Notes: generated by a model not told the origin, from the sequence alone. Positions 45,443 to 54,554 are shown, counted from the stretch's first letter. The stretch: DNA of 64,000 nt from Streptomyces marianii (GCF_005795905.1 NZ_VAWE01000001.1:4138001-4202000), one strand, 5' to 3'. A program made the numbers and translations.

Positions 45443-46675
45443 CTAGCTGGTGCGACTGAGCGCGGTCAGGTGATCCAGGTACTCACGGCCCGTCGCCTCG
45501 TTGGCGAAGTCCCGATTGACGATGGCTGCAAGTTCGCGGCTGACCATGAGCAGGGACGGCAAGGACTGCCGGTCGCCCTTGAGCGCCCACTCGCCGTAGT
45601 TCACGGCCTGGTCCAAGTCGCCCTGCCTGGCTGCGACCACACCCAGCGTGATCCGCGCCTCCGCCATGCGCATCGGTGATCGCTCGGACCCGTCGAAGTC
45701 GGTGCCCGCCCGGATCACCTCTTGGGCCAGGTTCTCGGCGAACCGGTCCTCTCCGAGCAGCCGGTAGCAGTCCATCGCGTAGAAATCGAACTTCGCCGGG
45801 TCCACCACGAAGTGGTGATCCAGGTTCTCGGGGTACGGCATCCCCTCGAGGAGCTTGCGCCCTCGGTCCAATGCGACCTCCGTCTGTCGCCGGTCACCGA
45901 GCCTTGCCCAGCCCTTCGCCTCCTGGGCTGCGAGCTGCACAGCCACGCCATGCGAGGGAGCCGACTCCGCCCCGGCCTGGGACGCCGCGAGGATTCCGCG
46001 GTAGTCGCCGGTGGTCAGTGCGAACCAGGCGCGCATCTCGTGGGCCCAACCGGAGATCTCGGCGTTGCCAGACTCACGAGCTAAAGACAGGGCTGCCTTC
46101 CGGGTGCTCTCGGCTGCTGCCCGGTCGCCCATGTCGTACTCGACGCATCCGATCAGGAGCGCCAGCCAACCGGACAGGGTGAGCACTTCGCGGTGCTGGG
46201 CGAGCGTGAGCCGCTGGGACTGGAGCGCTGCGACACGCTTGAGCCACTGCCTGCCCTCTGCGGCGAGCTGCCCGCTCGGCAGGTACGGGTACTCGGAGCA
46301 CAGCCGATCCGTAGTGATCCGGAGAGCGTCAAGCGTGGCGTTGTCGACGTCGGATGCCTGCAGCCTGCTGATGATGTCCAGAGTTTCCATGCCGCTGACG
46401 GCGGCGATCTCCGCGTTCCCGTCCCGCTGCCCGGCCACCGGGAAGATCGCGTGGGTGACGGTGCCGAAGGTGGCCGCGATGATCGGTTGGTAGAAGTCGC
46501 TCGGCATGACCTCGCCGGACTCCCACCGCTTCCACTGGCGCACCATGCTGGAGCCCTCTGGCAGCGGCTTCGGCGAGTGGGCACGCAGCGCGGCGACCAC
46601 TTCAGCCTGTGACCATTGCCGGGCCTCTCGCTCCGAGGCGATCCGTCGCGCCCATGTCGGCCGTTCATCGCTCAT
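45443..46675 (-). CDS. XRE-family regulator with C-terminal helical (TPR-like) domain
   Basis: 410 residues from the ATG at 46675, with GGAGGG 7 nt upstream. The N-terminal about 80 residues contain an HTH (SEREARQWSQAEVVAALRA... MVRQWKRWESGEVMPS). The rest is Ala/Leu-rich helical repeats (RAAAESTRKAALSLARESG, LGVVAARQGDLDQAVNYGEWAL) typical of TPR-type sensor domains in large Streptomyces XRE regulators. It may control maintenance or respond to a small ligand. It lies downstream of the GntR gene on the same strand, separated by a duplicated promoter region. An in-frame start at 46783 lies inside that duplication and has no ribosome site. Confidence 0.85.
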   Translation of the reverse strand: MSDERPTWARRIASEREARQWSQAEVVAALRAHSPKPLPEGSSMVRQWKRWESGEVMPSDFYQPIIAATFGTVTHAIFPVAGQRDGNAEIAAVSGMETLDIISRLQASDVDNATLDALRITTDRLCSEYPYLPSGQLAAEGRQWLKRVAALQSQRLTLAQHREVLTLSGWLALLIGCVEYDMGDRAAAESTRKAALSLARESGNAEISGWAHEMRAWFALTTGDYRGILAASQAGAESAPSHGVAVQLAAQEAKGWARLGDRRQTEVALDRGRKLLEGMPYPENLDHHFVVDPAKFDFYAMDCYRLLGEDRFAENLAQEVIRAGTDFDGSERSPMRMAEARITLGVVAARQGDLDQAVNYGEWALKGDRQSLPSLLMVSRELAAIVNRDFANEATGREYLDHLTALSRTS

Positions 46676-47050
46676 CTGCTGCCCTCCCGTCGGGGTGCTT
46701 GCCTTCGAGTCTGGCACTCGGAGCGCTGGTGACACGGGGGGTGACAGGGGGTTGGCACCAAGGCTGTCCCCCAGTGACACCACGCCTGTCCCTAGTTACT
46801 CGGTCGCGCGGCCCGCATGGTGGATCACCTGTCAGGCCTCTCGCTCCGAGGCGATCCGTCGCGCCCATGTCGGCCGTTCATCGCTCATCTGCTGCCCTCC
46901 CGTCGGGGTGCTTGCCTTCGAGTCTGGCACTCGGAGCGCTGGTGACACGGGGGGTGACAGGGGGTTGGCACCAAGGCTGTCCCCCAGTGACACCACGCCT
47001 GTCCCTAGTTACTCGGTCGCGCGGCCCGCATGGTGGATCACCTGTCAGGC
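46622..47050. repeat. 213-bp tandem duplication spanning the XRE start and upstream region
   Basis: 46622-46837 and 46835-47050 are identical 216-bp copies offset by 213 bp, sharing GGC at the junction. The left copy includes codons 1-18 of the XRE regulator, its ribosome site and 160 bp upstream. The right copy encodes the same 18 codons but ends in TGA at the junction and abuts the end of the GntR gene. Each copy has three GTGACA direct repeats (46729, 46741, 46774 in the left copy), possible operators. Confidence 0.95.
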
Positions 47051-47416
47051 ACAGCTCGGGGACTGGGCGCGCTTCTCCAACTCGGCCACTCGGGCGGCAA
47101 GTTGCTGAATCTCGGAGTGGATGGCGTTGATCTCATCTCGGTTAACCGGCCCGCTGGTCTCCTGCCCGGCCCCGTCTTCGCTCGGCCGGTCCTGCACGAA
47201 GTACCCGCGCGTCGGCACAGAGACGATCACACCCTCATCAGCAAGCACCTTGAGCGCGTTGCCCACGGTCACCGTCGTGACCTTGAACCGGTCCGCCAGG
47301 TCACGCAGTGATGCGAGCCGGTGCCCTGCCGGGAGCGGGGTGCTCTCGATCTCGTCGCGCAAGGCGTCGGCGATCTGCACCTTCTTGGGCCTGGGGTCGT
47401 GGGCTTCAACCGTCAT
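47045..47416 (-). CDS. GntR-family repressor (KorSA-like)
   Basis: 123 residues. The winged-helix GntR domain occupies about 10-78 (IADALRDEIESTPLPAGHRLASLRDLADRFKVTTVTVGNALKVLADEGVIVSVPTRGYFV). There is no ligand-binding domain, only a short C-terminal coiled coil (INAIHSEIQQLAARVAELEKRAQ) for dimerisation. In pSAM2-type elements the equivalent KorSA represses replication and transfer activation. It is divergent from the small-gene/rep operon, and inverted repeats in the 175-bp divergent gap suit it as operators. Confidence 0.9.
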   Translation of the reverse strand: MTVEAHDPRPKKVQIADALRDEIESTPLPAGHRLASLRDLADRFKVTTVTVGNALKVLADEGVIVSVPTRGYFVQDRPSEDGAGQETSGPVNRDEINAIHSEIQQLAARVAELEKRAQSPSCA

Positions 47417-47437
47417 GAGCCGAGACTACCGACCATG

Positions 47438-47501
47438 GCGACATAGCACAGCCTATGTCGCGCTAACACTTGTGCTCTACTCTGCCCTATAGCAAGCTAT
47501 G
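47438..47501. promoter_or_regulatory. Operator-like inverted repeats between the GntR gene and the rep operon
   Basis: GCGACATAG (47438-47446), a 6-nt spacer, then the exact inverse CTATGTCGC (47453-47461). A second dyad ATAGC-AA-GCTAT lies at 47489-47500 and carries the related GCTATGTC half-site. Both share the CATAGC word and lie in the divergent gap 47417-47591, so they are the likely binding sites of the GntR repressor. Confidence 0.65.
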
Positions 47502-47591
47502 TCATGCGGCTAGGCCGCATGCCCGGAGGGCGACGCATCTACCGCCAAGCAGTCCGCCGCCCTCCTTCGTCCCTTGAAGGGAGCTTCCATC

Positions 47592-47846
47592 ATGCCCGCG
47601 ACGCTCTTCGTCTCGCACCCTGCGCCGTTAACCGCTCCGCTCTCGTGTACGGATGACGGCGTGGTCTACCTGCCGTCACCATGTCAGGCGTGCGGGTCCG
47701 CCCCGAGCTGGGGCTGGATGAAGGTGGATGGCATCGGCGTCCTGATACACGACACCGCCGACCGGGAGCGCTGCCCGGTGGCCGTGCCCTTCGACTGGGA
47801 GACCGGCAAGCCGCTGGCCTCGCTCGCCGGGGCGGTGGCGGCATGA
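47592..47846 (+). CDS. Small Cys-containing hypothetical protein of the integrative element
   Basis: 84 residues from the ATG at 47592 with GGGAG upstream. CQACGSAP (about 35-42) together with two other Cys may bind zinc; WGWMKVDGIGVLIHDT is the hydrophobic core. First gene of the rep-xis-int operon. Its TGA overlaps the ATG of the next gene. Small proteins of this kind are common upstream of repSA genes, but the function is unknown. Confidence 0.7.
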   Translation: MPATLFVSHPAPLTAPLSCTDDGVVYLPSPCQACGSAPSWGWMKVDGIGVLIHDTADRERCPVAVPFDWETGKPLASLAGAVAA

Positions 47847-48232
47847 CTGCCTCGATCGTTCCTCTCGTCTCCGGTCCGGCTCCCGTGCAGCCGCCCGTCC
47901 TGCGGGCTCCGGACACTCCGCTGGGCCGTGCCCGGCTGGCTCGGGGCTGGTCTCAGATCAAGGTCGTGCGGGCACTGATGCTCCTGGCCGATCACTGGGG
48001 CTGGGACATCGCTGCCGAGAACTCGCTCAAGGTCTTCATCTCCCGCTGGGAGAACGACACCCACCGCCCGGGACAGACGTATCAGGTCCTGCTCTGCGCG
48101 ATCTTCCGTGCCACCCCAGCCGAACTCGGCTTCACCCGTCCCGCCGCCGCGTCCACGCTCACCGAACGGGTCGCCGCTCTGGAATCGGTGATCGAGGGCC
48201 TCACGGAGCGGCTCGGGGAGGTGGCTGCGTGA
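47843..48232 (+). CDS. Small HTH protein upstream of the replication initiator
   Basis: 129 residues; ATGA overlap with the previous gene and GTGA overlap with rep. The central part (LGRARLARGWSQIKVVRALMLLADHWGWDI... VFISRWENDTHRPG) has an XRE-like helix-turn-helix, and the C-terminus (LTERVAALESVIEGLTERLGEV) is a short coiled coil. It is probably an element regulator or a replication accessory factor. The tight coupling suggests stoichiometric expression with Rep. Confidence 0.8.
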   Translation: MTASIVPLVSGPAPVQPPVLRAPDTPLGRARLARGWSQIKVVRALMLLADHWGWDIAAENSLKVFISRWENDTHRPGQTYQVLLCAIFRATPAELGFTRPAAASTLTERVAALESVIEGLTERLGEVAA

Positions 48233-49653
48233 CTGAGCCTGCTCTGTCCTCGGCGGCCGTGGCCGACACTGCGGCCGCCGTGGGCGTGAACCCCCTGACC
48301 CTCATCGACATGCTGCGGGTCGCCAACTCGCCCCGCTTCGAGCGCTGGAAGGAACAGGTCCGACGCACGGGCGGCTGTGCCCAGCCCATCCATCTGTCCG
48401 GCCACTCCCGCACCGTGGACACGCGCACCGGCGAGTTCTTCGAATACTCCACCAGCAGCGAACCGGGAGGACGGCTGCGGATCGCCTGCGGCAACCGCCG
48501 TGCCTCGCGCTGCCCGTCCTGCGCCTGGACCTACGCCGGGGACACCTACCACCTGATCATGTCCGGCCTCGTCGGTGGCAAGGGCATCCCCGACACCGTG
48601 GCCGAGCAGCCCCGCGTGTTCGCCACGCTCACCGCCCCCTCGTTCGGCCCGGTCCACAACCGCCCCGACTCCGGCCGCTGCCGCTGCGGCATCCAGCACC
48701 AGGACGACGATCCCGCCCTCGGTACGGCGATCAACCCGGAGCGCTACGACTACGCCGAGGCGGTGCTGTGGAACAACCACGCCGGGCAGCTGTGGCAGCG
48801 CTTCACCATCTACCTGCGCCGTGAAGTCGCCGCCCGCGCCGGACTCACGCAGGCAGCCTGCAAGGAAGTCGCCCGGGTCTCGTTCGGGAAGGTCGCCGAG
48901 TTCCAGAAGCGCGGCGCGGTCCACTTCCATGCGGTCATCCGCATCGACGGACCGGACGGGCCCGACACCCCGGCTCCGGCCTGGGCCACCGTCGAACTCC
49001 TCGACGACGCGATCCGGGCCGCCGCCGCCCGCGCCACCGTCCCGGTCCCGGCCGCCGGCCGATTCCCCGCCCGGACCCTGCGCTGGGGAACACAGATCGA
49101 CGTCCAGCCCATCGGCTCTCTCGAAGGCCAGGCCGACGTCAGCGAACGGGCCGTGGGCGCCTACGTCGCCAAGTACGCCACCAAGGCCGCAGAGACCACC
49201 GGCACCCTCGACCGCCGCATCGGAGAGCTCCGGGAACTCGACCTCCACCCCGACCTGCCCGACCACACCCGGCGCCTGATCGAAGCCTGCTGGGACCTGG
49301 ATGCGCACTATCCGGATCGGCTGCTGGCGCACTGGTCCCACATGCTCGGCTTCCGCGGCCACTTCTCCACCAAGACGCCCCGCTACTCGACCACTCTCGG
49401 AGCCCTGCGCGGAGCACGGGCCGACTGGCGCGCCCAAGAGGAACGCCGTGAGAAGGGCCTGCCCGCCCTCGACCAGGACGACGACGAGACAGAGGACACC
49501 ACCCTCGTGATCGCGCACTGGGAGTACGCCGGACAAGGACACACCCCCGGCGAATCCTGGCTCGCCCAGAACATCGCCCAGGAGATCAAACAGAACCGCG
49601 AACTTGCCCGAGAGATCCGCGCCGAACTGGAGGGGGACGGCTGGGATGACTGA
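48229..49653 (+). CDS. RepSA-like rolling-circle replication initiator
   Basis: 474 residues from a GTG overlapping the upstream stop. The HUH motif is HFH at about 232-234 (GAVHFHAVIRIDG) and the catalytic tyrosines are in GAYVAKYATK (Tyr about 312 and 316). A Cys-rich zinc motif (CPSCAW... CRCGIQH) lies at about 95-150. Initiators of this type nick the double-strand origin of pSAM2-like elements after excision. The last 8 nt overlap the xis gene, so translation is coupled. Confidence 0.92.
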   Translation: MTEPALSSAAVADTAAAVGVNPLTLIDMLRVANSPRFERWKEQVRRTGGCAQPIHLSGHSRTVDTRTGEFFEYSTSSEPGGRLRIACGNRRASRCPSCAWTYAGDTYHLIMSGLVGGKGIPDTVAEQPRVFATLTAPSFGPVHNRPDSGRCRCGIQHQDDDPALGTAINPERYDYAEAVLWNNHAGQLWQRFTIYLRREVAARAGLTQAACKEVARVSFGKVAEFQKRGAVHFHAVIRIDGPDGPDTPAPAWATVELLDDAIRAAAARATVPVPAAGRFPARTLRWGTQIDVQPIGSLEGQADVSERAVGAYVAKYATKAAETTGTLDRRIGELRELDLHPDLPDHTRRLIEACWDLDAHYPDRLLAHWSHMLGFRGHFSTKTPRYSTTLGALRGARADWRAQEERREKGLPALDQDDDETEDTTLVIAHWEYAGQGHTPGESWLAQNIAQEIKQNRELAREIRAELEGDGWDD

Positions 49654-49825
49654 TGAGCTGCTGACCGTCCCAGAGGTGATGGCTCGACTCAAGGTGGGCC
49701 GGACGGCTGTCTACGACCTGATTCGGACGCGGCGTCTGCCCTCGCTGACCATAGGCCGTTGCCGTCGCATCCCTGCGGACGGACTGCGCGCATACCTGGC
49801 CTCCCGTCTGGAGGAGGTCGCCTGA
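49646..49825 (+). CDS. xis: Excisionase / MerR-type HTH protein (Xis)
   Basis: 59 residues. It is a helix-turn-helix of the excisionase family (LLTVPEVMARLKVGRTAVYDLIRTRRLPSLTIG...RIPADGLRAYL). It bends DNA at att sites and directs the integrase toward excision. It overlaps rep by 8 nt and shares TGATG with the integrase start, the standard xis-int arrangement. Confidence 0.93.
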   Translation: MTDELLTVPEVMARLKVGRTAVYDLIRTRRLPSLTIGRCRRIPADGLRAYLASRLEEVA

Positions 49826-50982
49826 TGGCCAAGCGTCGCCCCAACGGCGGGGGCACCATCACCAAGCGCAAGGACGGCCGGTATCAGGGCGCCGCCTACG
49901 TAACCAACACCGACGGTCACCGGGTGCGGAAGTTCGTCTACGGCTCTACGTACGACGAAGCGGCGGAGAAGCTGGGCAGGCTCCAGGACCAGGAGCGCAA
50001 CGGCGTTCCGGTGCCATCGCGCAGCTGGACGGTCGGGGAGTGGCTGGCCTACTGGCTGGAGCACATCGTGAAGCCGAGCCGCGAGTACAACACCTACGCG
50101 AAGTACGAGTCCAAGGTCCGGCTGTACCTTCTGCCCCACCTGGGCAAGAAGCCCATGGTCCGGCTCACTCCCGCGCAGGTCCGTACGTTCATGACGGCGC
50201 TGGAGCATCGCGAGGGAGTGCCGGCGGCCACCCGTTTCGAGGTTCTGCGGGTGCTCCGCAACGCGTTGAACCGTGCGCGGCTGGAAGAGCTGCTGACCCG
50301 CAATGTCGCCGAGCTGGTGGACATGCCGAAGGTGAGCAAGGGGGAGGGCAAGCCATGGTCGGCGCGCGAGGCGATCGAGTTCCTGCGTTCGGCTCGGGCT
50401 CATCGGCTCTACGCGGCCTGCGTCCTCGTCCTGGTGCTCGGGCTGCGACGGAGTGAGGTCCTCGGCCTGCGCTGGCAGGACATCGACTTCGACCGCCACC
50501 AGTTCACACCGGTCAAGCAGGTGCAGCGCACCGATGGCGGCCTGGTCCTGAAAGACCTCAAAACCGAATCGTCTCAGGCCGCGCTGCCCCTGCCCAAGTT
50601 CTGTGCGAGCGCGCTGGAGGAGCGGAGACACCTGCAAGAGCTGGAACGGAAGATCGCTGGTGACGCCTGGCAGCAGGCGCCGGGAGAGGACCTGATCTTC
50701 TCGGAGCGCCATGGCGGCATGATCGAGCCCCGCGGCTTCTCCCGCACCTTCGACGCTCTGATCAAACGCTCTGGGCTGCGACGGATCACGGTGCGGCTGG
50801 CCCGGCACACATGCGGGACGCTGCTCGCCTTCCTCAAGGTGCACCCCAAGGTCGCGCAGGCGATCCTCCGGCACAGCCAGATCAGCATGACGCTCGACAT
50901 CTACACGCACGTGGTGGACGACGATCAGCGGGAGGCAGCGGCCATGCTGGCCGATCTTCTGGAAGATCCGCTCATCGGCTGA
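49825..50982 (+). CDS. int: Tyrosine-type site-specific integrase
   Basis: 385 residues from the ATG overlapping the xis stop. An N-terminal AP2-like DNA-binding segment (GTITKRKDGRYQGAAYV) and a SAM-like core-binding domain (about 65-165) precede the catalytic domain: Arg about 208 (GLRRSEVLGL), RHT at Arg 327-His 328, His about 350 (ILRHSQ), nucleophile Tyr about 360 (LDIYTHV). The His of the usual HxxR motif is an Arg here (RLAR, about 324-327). It ends 18 nt before attR, the expected position. It recombines attP with the tRNA-Ile attB. Confidence 0.95.
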   Translation: MAKRRPNGGGTITKRKDGRYQGAAYVTNTDGHRVRKFVYGSTYDEAAEKLGRLQDQERNGVPVPSRSWTVGEWLAYWLEHIVKPSREYNTYAKYESKVRLYLLPHLGKKPMVRLTPAQVRTFMTALEHREGVPAATRFEVLRVLRNALNRARLEELLTRNVAELVDMPKVSKGEGKPWSAREAIEFLRSARAHRLYAACVLVLVLGLRRSEVLGLRWQDIDFDRHQFTPVKQVQRTDGGLVLKDLKTESSQAALPLPKFCASALEERRHLQELERKIAGDAWQQAPGEDLIFSERHGGMIEPRGFSRTFDALIKRSGLRRITVRLARHTCGTLLAFLKVHPKVAQAILRHSQISMTLDIYTHVVDDDQREAAAMLADLLEDPLIG

Positions 50983-51000
50983 TGTCAGCCGTAGATGTCA

Positions 51001-51032
51001 AAGGCCCCCAACCATGATCGGCTGGGGGCCTT
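51001..51032 (-). terminator. tRNA-Ile terminator hairpin (element copy)
   Basis: AAGGCCCCCA and TGGGGGCCTT are perfect 10-bp arms around a 12-nt loop, 5 nt after the tRNA CCA end on the minus strand. The same hairpin is kept in attL. Confidence 0.8.
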
Positions 51033-51083
51033 CGTGCTGGTGGGGCTAACAGGATTTGAACCTGTGGCCTCATCCTTATCAGG
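51001..51083 (-). repeat. attR: 83-bp direct repeat within tRNA-Ile
   Basis: Identical to 44628-44710. It spans the tRNA-Ile 3' half from the anticodon loop plus the downstream hairpin. Immediately beyond 51083 the chromosomal 5' half of the tRNA continues. Confidence 0.95.
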
Positions 51084-51114
51084 GATGCGCTCTAACCAAC
51101 TGAGCTATAGCCCC
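51038..51114 (-). tRNA. tRNA-Ile (anticodon GAT)
   Basis: On the minus strand: acceptor GGGGCTA/TAGCCCC with discriminator A and encoded CCA, D-arm TAGCTCAGTTGGTTAGAGC, anticodon loop CTGATAA giving GAT, T-arm ACAGGTTCAAATCCTGT. 77 nt. The 3' part is supplied by the integrated element. Confidence 0.97.
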
Positions 51115-51197
51115 GCCGCGCTGCGCGCTGACCCCTGAAGGTTAGCGCACGTGGGGGGCAGTCCCAAAATCGGTTATCCACCCCCCGGGACCTCGGG

Positions 51198-51896
51198 CTA
51201 TTCGTCCTCGGCCAGCGTGAGCTCGACTCCGCCCACGAACCCGGCGGAGAGGTTGTAGATGAAGGCTCCCAGCGTCGCCAGCGCCGTGGCCAGCACCACG
51301 TCGATGACCGCGATCACCGATGTGAAGAGGAGGACGCGGGGGAGCGAGAGGAACGACTGGAGGTCGAAGCCGTTGCTCTCGTTCGAGCCCGTCGCCTCGC
51401 TGATCGTCCCGCCGACCGTCGAGAAGACGCCCATGGCGTCCATGACCATCCACAGCACTGCCGCGGCGACGATCGTGCAGATGCCCAGGGCGATCGAGAG
51501 CAGGAAGCTGACCTTCATCACCGACCACGGGTCGGCCTTGGCCACCCGCAGACGGGCCTTGCGCGTACGGGGCTGTGTGGTCGCCCCGGTGCGCGGCCGG
51601 CGGACAGCCGCACCCGCGGCCGTCTGCTGTCCAGCATGCTGCTGGCCGCCCTGCGCCCCCCCGGGAGGGGAGGGGTACGCCTGGGGCGGGTGGTACGGCT
51701 GGGTTCCCTGCTGCACCGCTTGCTCCCCACCATAGGTTTCGTGCGGGGGCTGCGGCCCCCGGGTGTCGGTCACGGCCGTCCCCCTGCCCTCGGCGGGGGC
51801 GCCCCCAGCCGGGGAGTGCGAGGCGGAGCCACTGGCACCGTTCGTTCCAGAAGCGTCGCCGGCAGCGGCCGATCCGGCGCCGGTGGCTCCACTCAC
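51198..51896 (-). CDS. DUF3566 transmembrane protein downstream of gyrA
   Basis: 232 residues from a GTG at 51896, 4 nt after the gyrA stop. The N-terminal about 110 residues are disordered (Gly, Ala, Gln, Pro, then Arg-rich). The C-terminal DUF3566 domain (KADPWSVMKVSFLLSIALGICTIVAAAVLWMV...) has two membrane helices (about 128-150 and 190-215) and ends in an acidic tail. The family invariably follows gyrA in actinobacteria and is cotranscribed with gyrB-gyrA. Function unknown; a link of nucleoid or gyrase to membrane is a guess. Confidence 0.92.
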   Translation of the reverse strand: MSGATGAGSAAAGDASGTNGASGSASHSPAGGAPAEGRGTAVTDTRGPQPPHETYGGEQAVQQGTQPYHPPQAYPSPPGGAQGGQQHAGQQTAAGAAVRRPRTGATTQPRTRKARLRVAKADPWSVMKVSFLLSIALGICTIVAAAVLWMVMDAMGVFSTVGGTISEATGSNESNGFDLQSFLSLPRVLLFTSVIAVIDVVLATALATLGAFIYNLSAGFVGGVELTLAEDE

Positions 51897-51899
51897 GCT

Positions 51900-54554
51900 C
51901 TACTCCTCGTCGTGCTCTCCGGCCGAGGGCTCCGCGCCCTGGCCGTTCTCGGCGGCCGCGGTGACCTCGGGGGCCCCGGCCTCGGCGCCCTCTCCGGCGT
52001 CGTCGGCCCCGTCGACCTCCTCGGCCTCGCGACCGGCCTCCGCGTTGCGCGCGATGCCCACGACGGCGTCCCGCTTGCCGAGGTTGATCAGTTGGACGCC
52101 CATGGTGTCACGGCCCGTCTCCCTGACTTCATTGACTCGCGTACGAATCACACCACCGGACAACGTGATGGCGAGGATCTCGTCGGTCTCCTCGACCACC
52201 AGCGCGCCGACCAGCGAACCGCGGTCCTCCACGATCTTGGCGGCCTTGATGCCGAGGCCACCGCGGCCCTGGACGCGGTACTCGTCGACGGCGGTCCGCT
52301 TGGCGTACCCGCCGTCCGTGGCAGTGAACACGAAAGTACCGGGCCGCACCACATTCATCGAGAGGAGCTCGTCGCCCTCGCGGAAACTCATGCCCTTCAC
52401 ACCCGACGTGGCACGGCCCATCGGGCGCAGCGCCTCGTCCGTCGCGGTGAACCGGATCGACTGGGCCTTCCTGCTGATCAGCAGCAGGTCGTCCTCGGCC
52501 GACACCAGTTCGGCACCGATCAACTCGTCATCGCCGCCGGCCTCCGTCTCGCGGAGGTTGATCGCGATGACACCGCCGGAGCGCGGGGAGTCGTAGTCCT
52601 TCAGCGGGGTCTTCTTCACCAGGCCCGCCTTGGTGGCCAGGACCAGGTAGGGGGCAGCCTCGTAGTCGCGGATCGCGAGGATCTCGGCGATCTGCTCGTC
52701 CGGCTGGAAGGCCAGCAGGTTGGCGACGTGCTGGCCGCGGGCCTCGCGGCCGGCGTCCGGCAGCTCGTACGCCTTGGCCCGGTAGACCCGTCCCTTGTTG
52801 GTGAAGAACAGCAGCCAGTGGTGCGTGGTGGAGACGAAGAAGTGGTCGACGATGTCGTCTTCCTTGAGCTTCGTGCCCCGGACGCCCTTGCCGCCGCGCT
52901 TCTGCGAGCGGTAGTCGTCGGTCTTCGTGCGCTTCACATAGCCGCCACGCGTGATCGTGACGACGATGTCCTCCTCGGCGATCAGGTCCTCGATGGACAT
53001 GTCGCCGTCGAAGGGCACGAGCTTGGAGCGCCGGTCGTCGCCGAACTTCTCGACGAGGGCGGCCAGTTCCTCACTGACGATGCCGCGCTGCTTCTCGGGG
53101 GAGGCGAGGATCCGGTTGTACTCGTTGATCTTCGCCTGGAGCTCGTCGTGCTCCTGCACGATCTTCTGGCGCTCCAGGGCGGCCAGCCGGCGCAGCTGCA
53201 TCTCGAGGATCGCGTTGGCCTGGATCTCGTCGATCTCCAGCAGGCCCATCAGGCCCTCGCGCGCGACCTCGACCGTCTCGCTGCGCCGGATCAGCGCGAT
53301 GACCTCGTCGATCGCGTCGAGCGCCTTGAGCAGACCGCGCAGGATGTGGGCGCGCTCCTCGGCCTTGCGCAGCCGGAACTTCGTCCGGCGGACGATGACC
53401 TCGATCTGGTGCGTCACCCAGTGGCGGATGAACGCGTCCAGCGACAGCGTCCGCGGCACCCCGTCGACCAGCGCCAGCATGTTGGCGCCGAAGTTCGTCT
53501 GCAGGTCGGTGTGCTTGTACAGGTTGTTGAGGACGACCTTGGCGACGGCGTCGCGCTTCAGCACGATGACGAGGCGCTGACCCGTGCGGGACGAGGTCTC
53601 GTCACGGACGTCGGCGATGCCGCCGATCTTGCCGTCCTTCACCAGGTCGGCGATCTTCTGCGCGAGGTTGTCCGGGTTGACCTGGTACGGAAGCTCCGTG
53701 ACCACCAGGCACTGGCGGTTCTGGATCTCCTCGACCTCGACGACCGCGCGCATCGTGATGGAGCCGCGGCCGGTGCGGTACGCCTCCTCGATGCCCTTGC
53801 GGCCCACGACCAGCGCACCGGTCGGGAAGTCCGGGCCCTTGATCCGCTCGATCAGCGCGTCGAGGAGCTCCTCGTGGGTGGCCTCCGGGTGCTCCAGGGC
53901 CCACTGGGCTCCGGCCGCGACCTCGCGCAGATTGTGCGGCGGGATGTTGGTGGCCATGCCGACGGCGATTCCGGCGCTGCCGTTGACCAGCAGGTTCGGG
54001 AAACGCGACGGCAGGACCGTCGGCTCCTGGTTGCGGCCGTCGTAGTTGTCCTGGAAGTCGACGGTCTCCTCGTCGATGTCCCGGAGCATCTCCATGGACA
54101 GCGGCGCCATCTTGCACTCGGTGTAGCGCATGGCGGCCGCCGGGTCGTTGCCCGGGGAGCCGAAGTTTCCGTTCGAGTCCACCAGCGGCATCCGCATCGA
54201 CCACGGCTGCGCGAGACGGACCAGCGCGTCGTAGATCGAGGAGTCGCCGTGCGGGTGGTACGTACCCATGACGTCACCGACGACGCGGGCGCACTTGTAG
54301 AAGCCCTTCTCGGGCCGGTACCCGCCGTCGTACATGGCGTACAGCACACGGCGGTGGACGGGCTTGAGGCCGTCCCGCACGTCGGGCAGCGCACGCGACA
54401 CGATGACGGACATCGCGTAGTCGAGGTAGGAGCGCTGCATCTCCGTCTCGAGCCCGACGGGCTCGATCCGCAGCTGCGGGCCTTCCTCTTCGGTGCCGGT
54501 GGGGACGGGAGCGGGGGTGTCCCCGGTGGGGACGGGAGAGGTCTCGTCGGCCAT
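51900..54554 (-). CDS. gyrA: DNA gyrase subunit A
   Basis: 884 residues. The active-site Tyr is about 144 (AMRYTECKM). The quinolone-determining region reads [15 protein letters not shown] with Ser about 105 and Asp about 109, so no classic resistance substitution. The GyrA box (QKRGGKG) precedes the C-terminal beta-pinwheel that wraps DNA, and the tail is acidic as usual in Streptomyces. With GyrB it introduces negative supercoils using ATP. The ATG at 54554 is 41 nt after the gyrB stop. Confidence 0.98.
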   Translation of the reverse strand: MADETSPVPTGDTPAPVPTGTEEEGPQLRIEPVGLETEMQRSYLDYAMSVIVSRALPDVRDGLKPVHRRVLYAMYDGGYRPEKGFYKCARVVGDVMGTYHPHGDSSIYDALVRLAQPWSMRMPLVDSNGNFGSPGNDPAAAMRYTECKMAPLSMEMLRDIDEETVDFQDNYDGRNQEPTVLPSRFPNLLVNGSAGIAVGMATNIPPHNLREVAAGAQWALEHPEATHEELLDALIERIKGPDFPTGALVVGRKGIEEAYRTGRGSITMRAVVEVEEIQNRQCLVVTELPYQVNPDNLAQKIADLVKDGKIGGIADVRDETSSRTGQRLVIVLKRDAVAKVVLNNLYKHTDLQTNFGANMLALVDGVPRTLSLDAFIRHWVTHQIEVIVRRTKFRLRKAEERAHILRGLLKALDAIDEVIALIRRSETVEVAREGLMGLLEIDEIQANAILEMQLRRLAALERQKIVQEHDELQAKINEYNRILASPEKQRGIVSEELAALVEKFGDDRRSKLVPFDGDMSIEDLIAEEDIVVTITRGGYVKRTKTDDYRSQKRGGKGVRGTKLKEDDIVDHFFVSTTHHWLLFFTNKGRVYRAKAYELPDAGREARGQHVANLLAFQPDEQIAEILAIRDYEAAPYLVLATKAGLVKKTPLKDYDSPRSGGVIAINLRETEAGGDDELIGAELVSAEDDLLLISRKAQSIRFTATDEALRPMGRATSGVKGMSFREGDELLSMNVVRPGTFVFTATDGGYAKRTAVDEYRVQGRGGLGIKAAKIVEDRGSLVGALVVEETDEILAITLSGGVIRTRVNEVRETGRDTMGVQLINLGKRDAVVGIARNAEAGREAEEVDGADDAGEGAEAGAPEVTAAAENGQGAEPSAGEHDEE

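Larger units (their letters stand above)
44628..51083. mobile_element. pSAM2-like integrative element in tRNA-Ile(GAT), about 6.4 kb
   Basis: Bounded by the 83-bp att repeats at 44628 and 51001. The gene set int-xis-rep at the tRNA end, preceded by small HTH proteins and a divergent GntR (KorSA-like) repressor, is that of actinomycete integrative and conjugative elements. Gene order from attR: int, xis, repSA-like, HTH, small Cys protein, GntR, XRE-type regulator, non-coding palindrome, small membrane protein. No TraB/FtsK-like translocase or Spd spread genes are seen, so self-transfer is unlikely. Integration restores a complete tRNA-Ile at attR. Confidence 0.93.
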
